A stretch of 64,000 nt of DNA, taken from contig JAMYGW020000010.1 of NCBI GenBank assembly GCA_025617375.2, positions 186,001 through 250,000 on the forward strand. The letters run 5' to 3'. Both the position numbers and the translations under genes were made by a program. Below, one piece after another: positions 23,971 to 38,900 of the stretch (within the stretch, counting starts at the first letter, position 1; every line of letters begins with the position of its first letter). Below the pieces are notes generated by a model. It ran no database searches and had not been told where the DNA came from. It saw nothing but the letters and a program-made list of their open reading frames with translations. This DNA is from Acarospora socialis (taxonomy: Eukaryota; Ascomycota; Lecanoromycetes; Acarosporales; Acarosporaceae).

Positions 23971-24319
23971 CCATGGGCGATAATTGAGGTTACGTTATGT
24001 TATGCAGTCTGGGTCCAAGACCTCTATATAGCAGTAAATCAGTGATGATTCCGCAGCGCTAATAGGGGTTGGCATGTTTGTACATATGGGTGAAGTATGA
24101 GTACTGTACATAAGTTGACGTCGCCGATCGACCAAAGCCGCTACATGATCCCTGACCACTCCATAACCTTGTAGCACAACAATACCTTACCTACATATAT
24201 CGCACTCAGTAATTCAGCTCCAGTCTAACTTGAGATATTGACCATCGGCCACCCATGGTACCACTAGGGTTCAGCCCAGCCTTGATACAGCGAAGACATC
24301 GAACCATATTGCGGCTTTC
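23971..24319. promoter_or_regulatory. Divergent intergenic region between CCA1 and TRS85
   Basis: The 349 bp between the outermost CCA1 ATG and the TRS85 ATG must hold both promoters. No clear TATA box or known activator site is visible. A 15-bp sequence around the outer CCA1 ATG (23966-23980) is exactly repeated at the inner ATG (23839-23853). The outer copy contains a further, out-of-frame ATG four bases upstream of the 23970 start. Confidence 0.5.
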
Positions 24320-26735
24320 ATGACCTCGCCAGACAAGGATGTTGCGGATCTTACTCTACACGAATCCTTTCCCTCCGAAGACACGGTCGTTTCTTTGAAG
24401 GGTTGGTCGTCAAATAAGTCCGATACCGCCAAGGCTACATATCTGCACACACCATACACACTGTCCAATGCATCTTTATCTTCTACTCTTAGACCTACTG
24501 CTTCTCCGTCTCCATCCAGGTCGGTTTCGCCCGATGGACGAGCACCTTGCGCTTCGGTGACAAGCAATCCGGGAGTCTCGCAGAGCGGAGAAAACAATTG
24601 GCAACTCTCAGCGGCGCAGGATGACTTCATCGATAACGCTAGAGACCTTATTCTGCGATCATTCGTCCCCCATGTCGCAGTTCATGCATCCGAAGATACC
24701 GAGGACTTAGCACTGCGAAAGGGGTTTAAGGGAGGCTTCCGGGAATTATTGAGACCATTCGGTGACTTGGTTCAGGGCAAGGTCGTCGTGAGGGATAGCG
24801 CCGGAGCGAGTAGAAGCTGGGATAACTACGGAGTTCGTTTTGTGGGCCTCGGGGATGTTATAGAGAACCCGCCGATCGTGAACCGGAAGGTGGCAGAGCC
24901 GAATGGAACTTTGTCTAATGGATCGTCTTTGACCTCTGATCAAATACCCGCAGGACGAACTCGATCTTCGACGAGTGGAGATCTCGCACGGCTTGAGGAC
25001 TTGGTCGAGCACCATCTGTCCATGGCAGATACACGGCTTGATATCGATGCCACCGAACACTGGCGACGTGATAGTATGCCTCGGGATTCCGCTTCAACAT
25101 CGCCATTCTACGCATTATACCTCCGAAGACTGCTCTCGGGCGTCCGTCTTACTCCGTACGAAACCTTCCCTCATCCCGTGGCCTGCATCATCACAATAAG
25201 TTCTCGTAACCCCTCACCAATAGAAGCGCTAAGGCGACTTTACAGCAGCACTAGCCAAGGGAATGGAAAGCTCCCAAGCTGGGTCGATAATGAGTTCTTA
25301 AGATACTATTTGCTGGTTCATGACGAGGACAGGGATGATATAACCAAATCAACAGCCCTTTTTGATCAGATGAAGCGGCATTTTGGACTTCACTGTCACA
25401 TGCTGAGGTTGAGGAGCAACGAATGTATATCTACCGACGACGATAGTGTTCATTTGCCGCAGGGCCTGTGGATTTCCGCAGAGGAGGAGCTCGCACAGAT
25501 CCACAACCGGGGTGAGTACCGTTTCCAGCCTTCGATCACATGTCTGACGCTAGACAGATGGCAACGGAGATACTGAACGGGATGGGCCATGCTTGTTTGA
25601 GTCGGATTTCGCAGCGATAAAGACCTTTGTCCGCGAAATGGTCACTCAATCCGTGGTCCCGTTTATGGAGGGTCGCGTGACCACTTGGAATGACCAAGTT
25701 GCATCGCGAAGACGTGGGATTAGCGGTCGTTTCATGTCCTTATCAAAGCGGTGGACCGGCTTTGGGTCAACGGCGAAAGGCCTCTCGAGCTCTGGCCTAT
25801 CCGGGACTGCCACTCAATCTGGCAACAATTATAATTCAATTCAAGGCTTCTATGGATCTGACACCGCTGAAGCCACAATGCGGAGATTGGCGGACTATGC
25901 CTTCATGCTCAGAGACTGGAAACTCGCACTGAGTACTTACGAGCTGCTACGCACAGACTTTGCCAGTGATAAAGCATGGAAGTACCTAGCGGGAGCAAAT
26001 GAGATGGCAGCCATTAGCTCCTTGCTGGGATCGTCAGTTATGCCGTCGAAATCAAGATCGGAAATGGTCGATCAGATGCTCGAGGCAGCGTCTTACTCTT
26101 ATGTCACTAGATGTTCTGATCCTTATGCAGCGCTACGGTGTCTCGCCCTTGGCGTTGAATTGCTGAAAAATCGAGGAGGGGTTGCCGCCGACGATGCTGC
26201 GAGATGGGCGACGAGAGTACTGGACCTGAACATTGTTGGCCCCGTTGGCCATGCGCTCTTCACCGAAAGAGTCGGCACCTGCTACCAATTATTGGTGAGT
26301 CCTGGCGCAGTCTCTAGGGGTTCTCGTCGACGCAAAGCCGCACTATGGAATGTTTTGGCTTCGGAAGTATGGCTTAGCCTGGGTAAAAATACGCAGTCGG
26401 AGCGATGTTTGAACGAAGCAGAAAGGCTCTATGATGACTCTGCTCAGGGGAACAGCGGCTTGGCATTCCGTGAAATGCGAGTATACCTGGACCTGCTGCA
26501 GCATGAATTGAGCACAAGAACGGCTAGAGCTAACAGCCAGACCGTGAGAAGTGGTGCGAAAAACGGAATCACGAGTCTCGTTGAGGAGCACAGTGAACGA
26601 TTAGGACAGCACGGCCGTCGCAAGACCTTGATCGTTGCTAACGCAAAGGCTTCACATATGGCGGATATAGGGCCACTAAGTCCTTCACGAGTTATACAAC
26701 ACAGTCTAGCACCCAGAGATAACAATTTCCAGTAG
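24320..26735 (+). CDS. TRS85: TRAPPIII complex subunit Trs85/TRAPPC8
   Basis: Trs85 directs the TRAPPIII complex, the exchange factor for the Rab GTPase Ypt1, to autophagy and Golgi membranes. Two exons, 24320-25511 and 25558-26735, separated by a 46-bp intron (GTGAGT, branch CTGAC, CAG), encode 789 residues. The N-terminal 120 residues are Ser/Thr/Pro-rich and probably disordered. Family-typical blocks follow: SFVPHVAVHASEDTEDLAL, SPFYALYLRRLLSGVRLTPYE with FPHPVACIITISS, then in exon 2 FESDFAAIKTFVREMVTQS with VVPFMEGRVTTWNDQVA, and a helical repeat region from about residue 500 (YAFMLRDWKLALSTYELLR). The length suits fungal homologues, though the extreme C terminus is poorly conserved. The ATG at 24320 is the first in frame. 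Confidence 0.92.
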
Positions 26736-27011
26736 CTTTTTATTGTTGTCAGCGATGGAGGTTTCCTTACGTTAGGATACAGGCATCAGCATGGCGTTCA
26801 GTACTGTGGACTATAGGTTTAAAGGGTAGCTATAAAAGAACTTATGCAGCTTCATATCTCTATAGTTCAGAGTATAGCCCGTGAGTGACTTTAAGCAACA
26901 TACCACGGTTGCGAATGGCTACCTTGTTGTGTAGAGGTTGTTTTATCTCACAACATACAATCTGTGACTGGCACCGATGGTCCTGCGAGCTCCGAATGTA
27001 TTGCGTGTTTA
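26736..27011. other. Intergenic tail of TRS85 up to the inverted repeat
   Basis: Normal-composition DNA with no gene, holding the presumed TRS85 3' end. It runs up to the inverted repeat at 27012, beyond which the DNA turns AT-rich. Confidence 0.5.
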
Positions 27012-27039
27012 CGGTGGACAATAACTAGGTTACCGACAC
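27012..27039 (+). repeat. Left 28-bp terminal inverted repeat of the AT-rich block
   Basis: Starts CGGTGGACAATAACTAGG and is preceded by TA (27010-27011). It matches the reverse complement of 48610-48637 with one mismatch in 28. TA next to the outer end on both sides fits the target duplication of Tc1/mariner/pogo-type DNA transposons. It lies exactly where the gene island turns AT-rich. Confidence 0.8.
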
Positions 27040-27242
27040 TACAGGCAACTAAGACTGACTTATGGACAATCAAAAATTAAAATAAGTGACAACTTCAATA
27101 TCTAGAAAGATGCAGTGGCCACTTGAAGCTGAATGAGAGATCAGTGCAACAATGTCTAATCTTATCTCACTAGTCATTGACAATTTTCATATTCAATGCA
27201 GCATCAACAAAATAAGTGTCATCAGTTTGACTTCTCTTCATG

Positions 27243-30200
27243 TTGTACAAAATAAGTATATTAAAAATTGTAGCTTCTTTCTCATACAACTCATTCAGAT
27301 CACTATACTCTAATAAATCAACATTCTGTCTTTAATTCTTAACTCTGTAAAAATTCTACAATAAACACTTCTCTATATGATATCTGAATAGTAGAAAGTC
27401 TTTTTATTTAGTTAAGATAAATAAATTATAAAAGTAAATAAGATCAGTGAATTAATTAACATTATACAACAGAAATGAATTGTCAGCAGAAGAATCATGT
27501 GACTACTGTGTAAGAACAACTCAGAAAATATATGTAAAGTGTTAACAGTTGAAGAGATAATTTCAGAAAATCTGTGAAAATTGTAAGAGAAATGATCATA
27601 GTGTTAAGTACATCATATAAATAAAAATACAGATAATATATCATCATCAGAAGTAGAAAAGATGATAAAGACTACTAAATTTAATTGCAAGATCAAAACT
27701 TCAGCAGTATATAACAAATAAATTACTATTTTTTTTGCATTTTTAAAATCTAAGTGTCTCATACAACAAAAACACTCTATTGTAAATTTTCAAAGTTCTT
27801 ATATACTTTATTGCAAAGCTTCAAGATACTATATATTGAATATTGTACTCTATAGAACTTAATTAAGAAATATTTTAGTTTAGTGTAGCTGACAATCTTG
27901 TATGATGTGCAAAAGATAAAAAATCTGCTGATGATAAATCTAAATTTGAATTTAGATCTGAATCAGAATTGTGAGATTTCATTGATGTACATAAAGACTA
28001 TATGAAAGTAATCAATATATATTATTAATGCAGTATTGTACAACTTACTGCAGCTGTCTCAGTCTTGACAGAAGATGAATTTATATTTAGCTTAATTTTT
28101 AGCTTGTTTTTTCTCTTAATTTTCTTAATGAATAATTTGAACAATCTTTTCTTCTTAATAGTTTCTTTCTTTATAGACTTCACATTGTACAACACAATGA
28201 TCTTCTTTTTGACTATTAAAAACATTAAATAGTCACTGAATATGAACTTAAAGTAAGTCAATAAATTCAGAGTTGTTGTGACATTCTCTGCACTATATTC
28301 AAGATAAATTGAATCTTCTTTGCTTCAGTTATTTGCAAGTGTGAGAAATATAACTTTTCATACAATATAATTTTATCAATGCATGTCAGATACAAGATTT
28401 ATGCAAATAAAGATCTTAAAATTGTCAAAGATATGATTATAAAGTTGAATACTGCATCTTTCTAAAAACAAGTACATGTAAACTGTTGTATGATCAAGAC
28501 TGAATGCAAAAAACAATAAATAAAACATTTCATATCAATATTTTCACATTCTACATACTTCTTGATCTTATGAAATCTATTATGATCACTTTTATAAATA
28601 TAAGTCTCTTGATATAGAGTCACTATCATACAATGCACTTTAAACACAACAATATCAATAGCAACAGTACTGCATAAGTCTAAAAAACTAATGTCTGCAT
28701 GTGAATATGAACAAGAAGTATTACAAATTTGTGTATTAGCTGTTTGTCATGCAGTTTCTGCTGTAATAGAAATGTGTGATAGTATTAATGATGTTGTTGT
28801 ATGATGTAATGAGATTGAAATAATATTGAGATCAATGATTACTTGTTGACTAAAAGTGTTTAAATTTTTGACATCACATCAACTGCAGTACTGCTTGATT
28901 TTTCATTCTGTATATGATTTATTTGAGCTTTAACATTATTCAGTGAATGTGAATTCAGATATTTTGATGTTATACAACACATGTACTTTGAAAGAAAGTT
29001 ACATAAAAGATATTTTAGTCAGATAAGTTCTTCTCAAGATTTTCTGACTGTATATTAAGATTTGATTTTTCTTTAAGAATGTTTATCTTATCATTATTTT
29101 GTATAATCTCTATATCTTGTTTCTGATCTATTAACTGAGCATTAAACTCATTTTTTACAGTCTGTTCAATTTTGATTAGAAACATTTTTCTGCATAATTT
29201 AATTAATTTAATCAGAATTAACACTAATTCTGATTGAATATGTTGTTGTATAATTGTGTGTAACTAAACATAAATCTCACAATAAGATCATAATTCATCT
29301 GCAAAAGTATTCTCTGCATAAATATCTAAAAGTTTTATACTCAAATTCTGCAGCTGTTCTGCACATTAATTAAGAATGATAGATGAAAGATATTCATCAA
29401 TATTTATAAATTAGTGTGTTATATGATACTAATAGATTAAGAATACATATCTCAACTTATATATGATGTCTGTAATTGATCAATGAAATTTATATTCACT
29501 GATATGTCATAATTCTTTGCTGCAACTGTTTCTGAATAATTATATAGCATATAAAGCTGATCAGTCACAATATTGAGATGATTGAATTGCATTGTACAAT
29601 GTGATTATTTCACAGTTGTGCAAATTCATAGATCTCTCATTACACAACTAACATATATATAGTCAGCATGATAATACAATCATCAGAAAATAAATGATTG
29701 TAAAATTTTTCTTTTGTGAGATAATGAAAGTAATTTTAAATATATTAGCATTGTATGAGCAATATCAAATGAAAAAATACTTACATGTCAGCAAAAGATC
29801 TGACTTTTTGTCAGTTGAGATCATCAAGTCTTGATGTGTTGATTTGCAGTGCTTGTATCATAGTAGTAACAGTCAGTCAAATCAATGTCTGACTGTGTTA
29901 TACAACACAGTGTTGTGTGCATCTCAGTATACAATGTTGTTTTCTTTTCACAATCAAATCATAAAATCTATGAAAGAAATTCAACTGTCTTAACTGTCTT
30001 CAGATACTAACATGCAACATTGACTTTTGTATAATTTGAGATGTCAACATAGATTTATAAAATATAACACAAAAATGCATCTATTTCAGCATAGATCTGA
30101 AAATTTCACATGCTCAACTTATTGTAATCATCAATTGATCAGATATAGTTGAAGTCTGAAATGATGTTGCAAATTATTTATATGATGTTGATGTTTTTCT

Positions 30201-33200
30201 GAGTTAAGCTCTTTGATTATGACAAAGAAACAATCTCTGTTACTATATTAGTTACTAGAAACAAATATATGTATATTGTATGACTTAAATATAGTATCTG
30301 ATAACAAGATGCTCTTTTGTATGAAAGTAAATATATAACATACTTTTTTCATAGTCATCAATAATCTCTGTATTTAATTCTTTAAGAACTATTTTTTTAA
30401 GATTTTCATTTGTCTCTGTCTGATTAAAAATAAAGACTCTTTGAATTAGTTTCAGTCTTTTGTGTAGTCATATGAGATCTATAGATTTTAAACTATACTT
30501 TTTTTGTCTCACAATATGTAGAATAGTTTTGTCATTAACACAAGAGTTAAAGAAAAAAAAAGTCACATGAAGAACAAGTTGAGAAAAGTCATCTGTCTTG
30601 ATTTTTTTAAATATCTGTTAATCTTTGAGTTATTGCTGAATTGTACAATCATTACACACAATATTGTGATATTTCACAAGTAGCTGAGATATTTTCTGTG
30701 TGATGCAATTTTTCTGAAAGTGCTCAATAATTTAGTTTTTATGAGAAGTAAGATCAATAGTATGTCTATCATTTTTCATCTTATTATCTTTGTATGACAG
30801 TACTGAATTATTGAATATAATGAATAATAATAAGTTGTGTGTGTGCATATATTAATGCAAGTTCATAAGCAACAGTTCAACATAAAATATAAAATTCTTA
30901 CTACAGACTCAGATTTTTCAAACTCTTACATCATACAACATACATTCATTACTAAGATATGCTCAGTGAAACTGTGTTGTACAATATCATTCACTTATAA
31001 AAACTATATATATTAATATATATCATACAATTCACATCAACAGATTTAGTGATGTAAGCAGTAACACATAAATCATGTAGTACTACATCTTTTAAAATTT
31101 GAGTTCAAATCTCAGCTGAATCATTCAAGAATATTGCATGCAAGTTTTACAAATGTAAAACATGCTCTTGATGTTCTTGAATTATCATTTTGTTGTACAT
31201 TACAAAATTCAGATAATTTTTCTTAATTGTCTGTAAGTCAGTCTTAGTTGTCTGTAGACACATCAAATTTTTTTCAAATTTTTGTAAACACATAAACATA
31301 GATTGTAGTAAAGAAATGATGATCTGTAAGTAAGTAATTAATATCATCATCATTGTATGAATGAATCAATCATTTACAAAAATGTTCACTTCTATCTCAG
31401 TAATCAATGATATAGTGTAGATATAGAACAACAAAGTAAATACTTTTCAATATAGAGATTGATTTGAGAAATCAATTATACAAAAATATATGACAATAAA
31501 TTCTAATTTGACATCACTTAAATGCAGATTCTGAAGAAGTAAGAAAATAAAAAGAAAATAAAACTATAACTGAAGAAGAATTAGATGATGATCTTAATAT
31601 TATAACAAATTTTTTATATTAAAGCTGTTATCATATAGTTCTGATTTATACAATCTACAGTAATATACTATATTAAACACTACTGACATCTTTTTAGTGA
31701 GAAAGAAAACAAGAAGAAATGTAATTTTTTAAATTATAATAGATCATTAAGTTAGTTCATAGATTCTACAAGCTGTACAGTTTTATTAAATGAATAATAA
31801 TGAAGTTCTTTGTACAACTGACACTCTGCTTTTTATTTAACTTTATTTTTACTTTTACTTTTAAATTCATTACTATCACAGTCTCAATCACAATCATCAT
31901 GTAAGTACACAGAAATAATTTTGATACATTGATGTTAACAGATTATACAATATAGAGTTTTTATTATATACAATGCAGTCATTACTGTTGCTGTTGTTCA
32001 GCAGAATCTTATTTTCTTAGTAAAACAGCAACAGTTCATCTTCTTTGTTTACAGTTCACAAAATAAAAGACTTCTGACTCTTTTTGAGCAATCTGTAAAG
32101 TTTGTATAAAATGTAATTATTTTACAGCAGATTTCAACACACTGTTTTTTGTACATTAATGATATTTTTATTCAGTTTTGTGAAAGAATTAAACAAATAT
32201 GCATGCAGTGCATGTCAATTTTAAGACTCTTTTCAGAATATTGTTATATTGCAGAGCATTTTGATGAAATATATGAAAACTACAAATAACATAATCATAC
32301 AGTTCACTGCTTCATACAAAATGACAATGAAAGTGTTGTTGATAAAAATGATAATAATATTGTGATAGTTAAAGAGCATCACTTAAGTTTAAATTCTGAG
32401 TCTGCTGAGTGTAAAGATAAATCATCATTGAAAAATGTTATTGTGTTGTGATAAATACATACAAATTTTTTTAATCTTCTTGTTGATTTTTGTTCTTTAT
32501 TTCTCATCTAATTATATGAGTTATTATGACATCTGAATAAGACTTGCACTTCTTTGCAGTGCTCAAAACTAATAATCATATCAATAATGAAATCAAGCAA
32601 GTCAGTAAATTAGATTTATAATCAATATAATTGTATTTAATTTGTACAATACTGTAGTTCATTAATATTATAAAAAATCTGCAGTCTCATCAGAAAAAGA
32701 ATCAAGCAAAAGTTTGTTAATTCATGAAAACTGTAATAGTCACTCATTTCTCAGTGAAACTGATGAAAAGAATCAGCTTGAAGAAGACTGTACAAAATGT
32801 ATAAACTTAAAGATAATATAATATTAATCAGAAAGAGAAGTTCAGAAAATGAAATCAAGTCATTGAATTACTTTTCAAAAAAGTTTTTTAACTTCATTAA
32901 AAACTGAGAAAGACTGAAAGTTCAGAATTGATTCAGTTTTGTATGAAATACATTGATTACAATTACTTTGTTCACAAGATCAAGATTCTCTGTCAACTAC
33001 TTGTGTAATAAGAGAGCAGAAACTTCACAATATATATTGTTGACATATGAAATCAAAAAGAATTTGCAACTGTTTATTATTCAGAAAGAAAGAAAAAGAA
33101 ACTTTATATAACTTCTATTTATCAAAGAACTGATTTATGAAACTGTTAAATGAATTGTGTATGACAGTTATTTAAGTCAATTTCAGTTTATAATCAGTGT

Positions 33201-35555
33201 TCTCTATGACTAAAAGTGAGATCATTCATTTTATGTCTTATTCACTTAACTTTTGCATCTAATCTACTTTCATACAAAGAACATTATGAGCTTAAATTTT
33301 CATTCTTATAAGATTTTCTAAGATATGAACAGAAGAGAAGTTCTGTGTAGCATAGCTAGTTCAGTGTAAGAATAATAATAATAATAATAATATTATAGAA
33401 AGAAAATCAATTTTCTTGCTTATGTGAGAATATACATGATTTTAATCACACAAGTTTCAATTTTTTACTTATGTAATAATATACACAGTTACAATTACAC
33501 AAATTTTAATTTCTAAATCATACAAATAAAGTTCATTATTCATAATATCAGTACAAGCTGTGAATCTTGACTTCTGTAAAGACTATGTCATATAGTTATT
33601 TTAAGAAAATTACTTCAGTCAAGATATTAGCAGAAAACTTCAAGATAAGTTGAACATTACTTGCAGTTATTGTATGATTGAGTAAAGATTGCAAGAATGA
33701 CAAATTTCAAAGAAAATCAAAATCATTGACACTTCTGAACTACAAATCAAGATTGTTGTTTTGTTTTATGAAGTATATCTCAATAATGTTTAAATACTAC
33801 ATGTATTGCAGAAAAAAGAACATGAAATTGAATTGCATGAAATTGTACAATTATGAAAAGAAATAAAAATGATTCATTGACATTCTCTGTTTAACATTGA
33901 AGAAATAAAAGAAGAGATGACACAGTTTATATTAAAAAAGTTAAATACTGATGTTATTGATGAATATAAATGAAAATTGCTTTATATTCACTTTCATACA
34001 AAAGAATTCAACATCTATCAGTATATCATTCTGATTCTATTTCTGATCACTTTCTGACATGCTATATTAAAGATTGTTTATTTAATATGATTAAACATTT
34101 AAATTTTCAAGATCACATTTGTTGTATGAAAGATCTTCAATGTTAATATGAAGAATATATTGTGTCAAAACTCAATTATCTATAATCTATTAATGATCAT
34201 GACAAACTATTCTGTTGAGACATTGAGATTTATGTTGAAATTAATGTTTATTTCAGATACTTATTATAAATTTATATTGATGTATTAAATTATACAACAG
34301 TCAATATACTCTGTCAGTATCTGAATGTTGTTTGTAATCTGAAAGCACATTCTCAAATTCTATGCAATCTGAAAGCATATTCTCAAATTTTGTACTCTAA
34401 TTAAGACAAGAAAATATTATTATGTGTGAAAGTTCATCATGCACTGAGTTATATAACTGCAAATAAACATATACAACTGTCAAAGATTTATTTCTTTGAC
34501 ATCAGCACTGTAAATCAACAAATTGAAGCTTGATGAAGTTAGTTGATCAAAAGTTAACTGTTTTGATGATGAATAAATTATTTTTATATTGATATTACTT
34601 CATACAATTTACTAAGTAACTTGTACAAACATTTTTCAAAGATCTTATGCAGCAAAATCTTAAAATAATATCAGTCTTGCAGACTGCATCACATTAATAA
34701 CACTGTATATGTTCATCATTTAATGAGAACTTTATAACTATGTAAAATTATAAGACATTTATCTCATACAAAAGCAAGTCAATTGATCAAATTCAATAGT
34801 GAATAGTTCATAAATATTATATCATTGTTCAGAAATTATCAATGCTGAGAATTATGTGTTGAGAGTGAATGAAGAAGTGATGATGATTATGTAAGCATTA
34901 CATAATGACTGAGATAAGTCTTCATCACAATTAATTATATGATAGATACTGACTAAAAAAATATTGATAAATATTTTTCTGTTGCAACTTTTAAGTAATT
35001 TACATCATAATTACAAGTATTGAGCATAGTTCTAAAAGATATAAAGCAGAAAATGTTCTTGCTGATGATTCATAATATTATGTTGAGATGTATAAACAAT
35101 TATGTACTATTATACAATTATATATTATCTTCAAAATACATTCATATCAGCAACAGAATCTGCTAAATCTTATAAAGATTATGTATATCAAAACAGAGAG
35201 TTAATTGAATATAATAAACATTATGAGTTAAGCAAGAATTTTGTATGAAACAGTGATGAAGTAAGTTTTGTTAGAAATGAAATATTCACTGATGTTAACT
35301 CAGAAAACATGTTGAATGTTTATTTTTAGAAATTGTGATTTTCTTACTTACAAATCTTCTTTCTTTTTAGATAATTCAGATTGTACAAAATGATTTCTTC
35401 ATCATCATAAAATTCATGTTACATTCTTAAAGATGTTGTGCATTCTACTGAATATTTCTTTGCTTAATACAAATACTGTTTTTATGATTGTGATGCTATT
35501 AATTTTCATTTTTCTATCATCATTGATTTGAATGTTTTTTCTCTCAGTTATACAA
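27243..35555. repeat. Quasi-periodic TYRTAYRA octamer array, left part
   Basis: No gene is supported in this 8.3-kb AT-rich stretch. Instead, octamers of the form TYRTAYRA recur every 123-173 bp, for example at 27243, 27462, 27613, 27759, 27898, 28036, 28185, 28358, 28486, 28626, 28797, 28969, 29099, 29246, 29419, 29592, 29751, 29898, 30027, 30178, 30317, 30468, 30641, 30789, 30931, 31353, 31476, 31646, 31809, 31943, 32102, 32312, 32642, 32939, 33670, 33843, 33994, 34122, 34290, 34449, 34600, 34764, 34935, 35110, 35241, 35381 and 35548. The commonest forms are TTGTATGA, its complement TCATACAA, and TTGTACAA. The DNA between them shows no mutual similarity by eye. Confidence 0.7.
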
Positions 35556-35629
35556 TTCAAAATTTTCTCTTCAGACATGAAAAAGATGTTTAATAAGTTG
35601 CAAATCACTGTGCACTTCAAGTAACTTAT

Positions 35630-35947
35630 TGTTACAGCCATACCCTAGAAAGAAACAGTGGGATGAGGGATACATCTGAGGTAGTGTAATCTCAAGCATG
35701 AAATGACAAAACACCAAGCATTTTCTTGTGAACATATGCCTGAGAGCACATCAGAACACTGAAATGCTGAGTGTGTCAGTGTGCTCAATTCTATATAGTA
35801 GAATTGATTCTCTTATGAAATCAATCATGTTCAACTCATCTAGTTATGCAATAGAAAGCTACTGTTTATCTAGAATCTTTGAATCTTTATATCATGAAGC
35901 ACAAAATCTTAGTTCTATAACTGAGGAATCTCAGTTGAAACATAACA
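35630..35947 (+). repeat. 5' LTR of the Ty3 fossil
   Basis: 318 bp, TGTTACAG...CATAACA, paired with 41350-41667. It is preceded by the target duplication CTTAT. Confidence 0.92.
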
Positions 35948-38900
35948 CTTTGAACACTCTCACAATATAAAGAATGTCATTCAAAGAATCAATCTCAGAC
36001 AGTGTGTCACAGAGCACTGAATCAACAAAGATAGTCAACATCAATCACAAAGTATTCAAAGTCAAGACTTCAGAGAACTTTACAGAAGATCAACAAAATC
36101 TGAGACAATTTCTTGCTCAAATCAACCTGTATGTTGACTTCAATCAGAAGAAATTTGAAAGTGATGTCAACAGAGTCTTGTTTGCAACATTCTACATGAA
36201 GAACACAACATTTGATTGAATTAAATCACAGCTCAACAAGTTCATGATCAAGAGCATCCTCAATCAAGAATGAAATACATCTTGCATAGAGAACTGAATG
36301 CAGTTCAAAGAAGAGCTAAGAAGAACCTTTAAGATAGTTAATGAGAAATGTGCAGCAGAATGAAAGATTCACACATTATGACAAGAAGAATTTGCAGTCA
36401 AGTATGCAGCAGAGTTTCAATGAATTGTGGTGCTTACACAATGAAACTCAAATCAATTAGCATCAACTTACTATTGAGGCTTGAAGAAGTCTATCAAGAA
36501 CAAAATTGCACAAAGTGACAGATCAGATGATCTGCAAGAACTTATTAACAAGACAATCATGATAGATGATCATCAATGGGAGCAACAGATGAAAAAAAGA
36601 GACTATTGACATCAGAGATGAATGAATTGAGCTGATAGAAGTAATCAAAGATGACATTACTCAAACTTCATGAATCTCAACACAATGAAGCAAGATCAAC
36701 CTTCAACATGAAGGTCAGAAGAAGCACTGCAAGAAAAGAAATGATTTTTAAGAGAAAAGTCTTCAAACTACTGAGAAATGTGAAAGTACTACAACTGTAA
36801 TATTACTGAACACCTTGCACAGAATTGCAAGAAACCCAGAAAAGAAAGAAAGAAAGCTGTGATTGTAACTAAGAAAGTAGTGCACAATGATCTCAGTTGA
36901 ATGACTTGCTATGATGACATGTGTTGAACTCACATGAGCAGCAAGAACAAAGTCAGATATTATTCAAAGAAGTCATGTCAGAAACAAGAAACTTACAATA
37001 TCACAGAACAGTCTAGATCAGACAACACTGTGAAAAAAGAACTATGTGTTCTAGAGATCAAGATCAAAGAAGTTGATACTCAAGATATTCAGATAGAAGA
37101 AAACTACAGTGATAGCATCTGAATTGTCTTGAATTTGAATGCAGATCAAGAAGAAGTTGATCAATGAAAAGTCAACATGAGACTGAAGACAGCATACCAG
37201 CACTCTGAGAATCAACAAAGAGCATTGAAAGAAGAAAAGCTTCAGTTCAAGAAAAAGAAACTTGAACAAGAGATGCAAGCTTGAAAACAGGAAGCACAAC
37301 ACAAGAGTGTGAAAGAACAAAAGACATGTGATCAGTTAGAAGAGCTGATGATAGCTGTTAAAGACAAATGTCTCAACAGTGACAACACAACATTGCTGAA
37401 ATTTCTTATATGAAAAACAAAGAGTCACAAAGTTGAGATACACTTACCTGAAGAATATATCATGCAGAATGAAGACAGATGAATCTTCAGTGAAGAATAT
37501 ATATCATCTGAATTTCTGCAAAGAATAAGAGTCTTTGAGAGTCAATTGCAGATGAAATATAATCAGTATGAATTCTGACTACACCTGAAAAGATGCATTG
37601 AGCAACACAGTCTAGAGTATGCAAATCTTATGATTGAAAGAAAACCCAGATGGTTTCAGAAACTTTGAAGATGAGCTGAATGATCAGATGAGTCAAAAAA
37701 TGAAGAGCTTTCTTGATGAGACTAGAGAAAAAGAAGCTAGTGGTGTCTCAAAAACAAGACAATGATCACAGAATATGAACCAAGATCATGATTAATGAAC
37801 ATCAGATCAATGCATTGATGAATTTTGGAGCAGATGATAATATTATAAATCAACAAATAGTTGACATGTTAGAATTAGTGACACAGTGAGCACACTGTTC
37901 ATTCAACATACACATGACAAATGAAATCACTGAAAAGATTAACAAAGAGATCTGTGTGAAGACCTCAATTCTTGAAAACTCACAAGAGATAACATTTGAT
38001 GTTATGAGATCAATCAGATATGATGCAGTACTAGGGATGTCCTGATTGTGTGAAAAGAATTCATGAATTGATTGAGTTACAAAAGAAATATGCACAATCA
38101 AAGACACATACAAGATTTCTGAACAGTCAGAAATGAGCTTATCAGAGCATAGGTCATGGAATCATGAGATATTGCTATTGAATGGAAAGCAACTCAAGTG
38201 AATGCCATTATACTCAATGAGCAAGAATCAACTCAAGAAAGTTAGAACTTACCTTGATGAGAATCTAAAGAGAGAATTCATCAAATCATCAAAATTGTCA
38301 GCAGAATATTCAATCTTATTCATACCAAAGAAAGATGACAGAAAACAACTATGTGTCAACTACAGACAACTCAATGAGATAACTCATCAAGATAGTTATT
38401 TTCTACCATTGATAGAAGAGTTGCAAGATCAGTTAGACAAAGTCAAGTAGTTCACAAGCTTAGATCTGAAGAACACCTACTACCAAGTCAGAATAAAAGA
38501 AGATGAAGAATGAAAAATAGCATTCTGAACAAGATACAGACATTATGAGTACATTATTATGTCATTCAAACTAAAAAATGTTCCAGTCATCTTTCAGAGA
38601 CTAATCAACAACATATTGAGAGAGTATCTCAATGATTTTGTGATCACATACCTCAATGATATCCTGATATATTCAGAAGACCTTGAAGAGCATTGAGAGC
38701 ACATGCACAAGATATTGGCAAAACTCAAAGAGAGAGCTCTGTACATGAAGAAATCAAAAAGCAGGTTTGAAATCAAGAAAGTTGAGTTTCTAGACTATGT
38801 GATTCAATCTGAACAGATCAAGAAGAATTCAAAGAAGACAGAAGCAGTCAGAAACTGACTTACATCAAAAAGAATCAAGGAAGTACAGGTCTTTCTAGGG

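Noticed and set aside
28025-33866. Small open frames in the AT-rich block
   Set aside because: Short Ile/Lys/Phe/Asn strings on both strands without domains, as expected from AT-rich sequence.
27243-35555. CRISPR-like array because of repeat-spacer geometry
   Set aside because: The repeat is only 8 bp and variable, spacers are 115-165 bp, the DNA is eukaryotic, and no associated genes exist.
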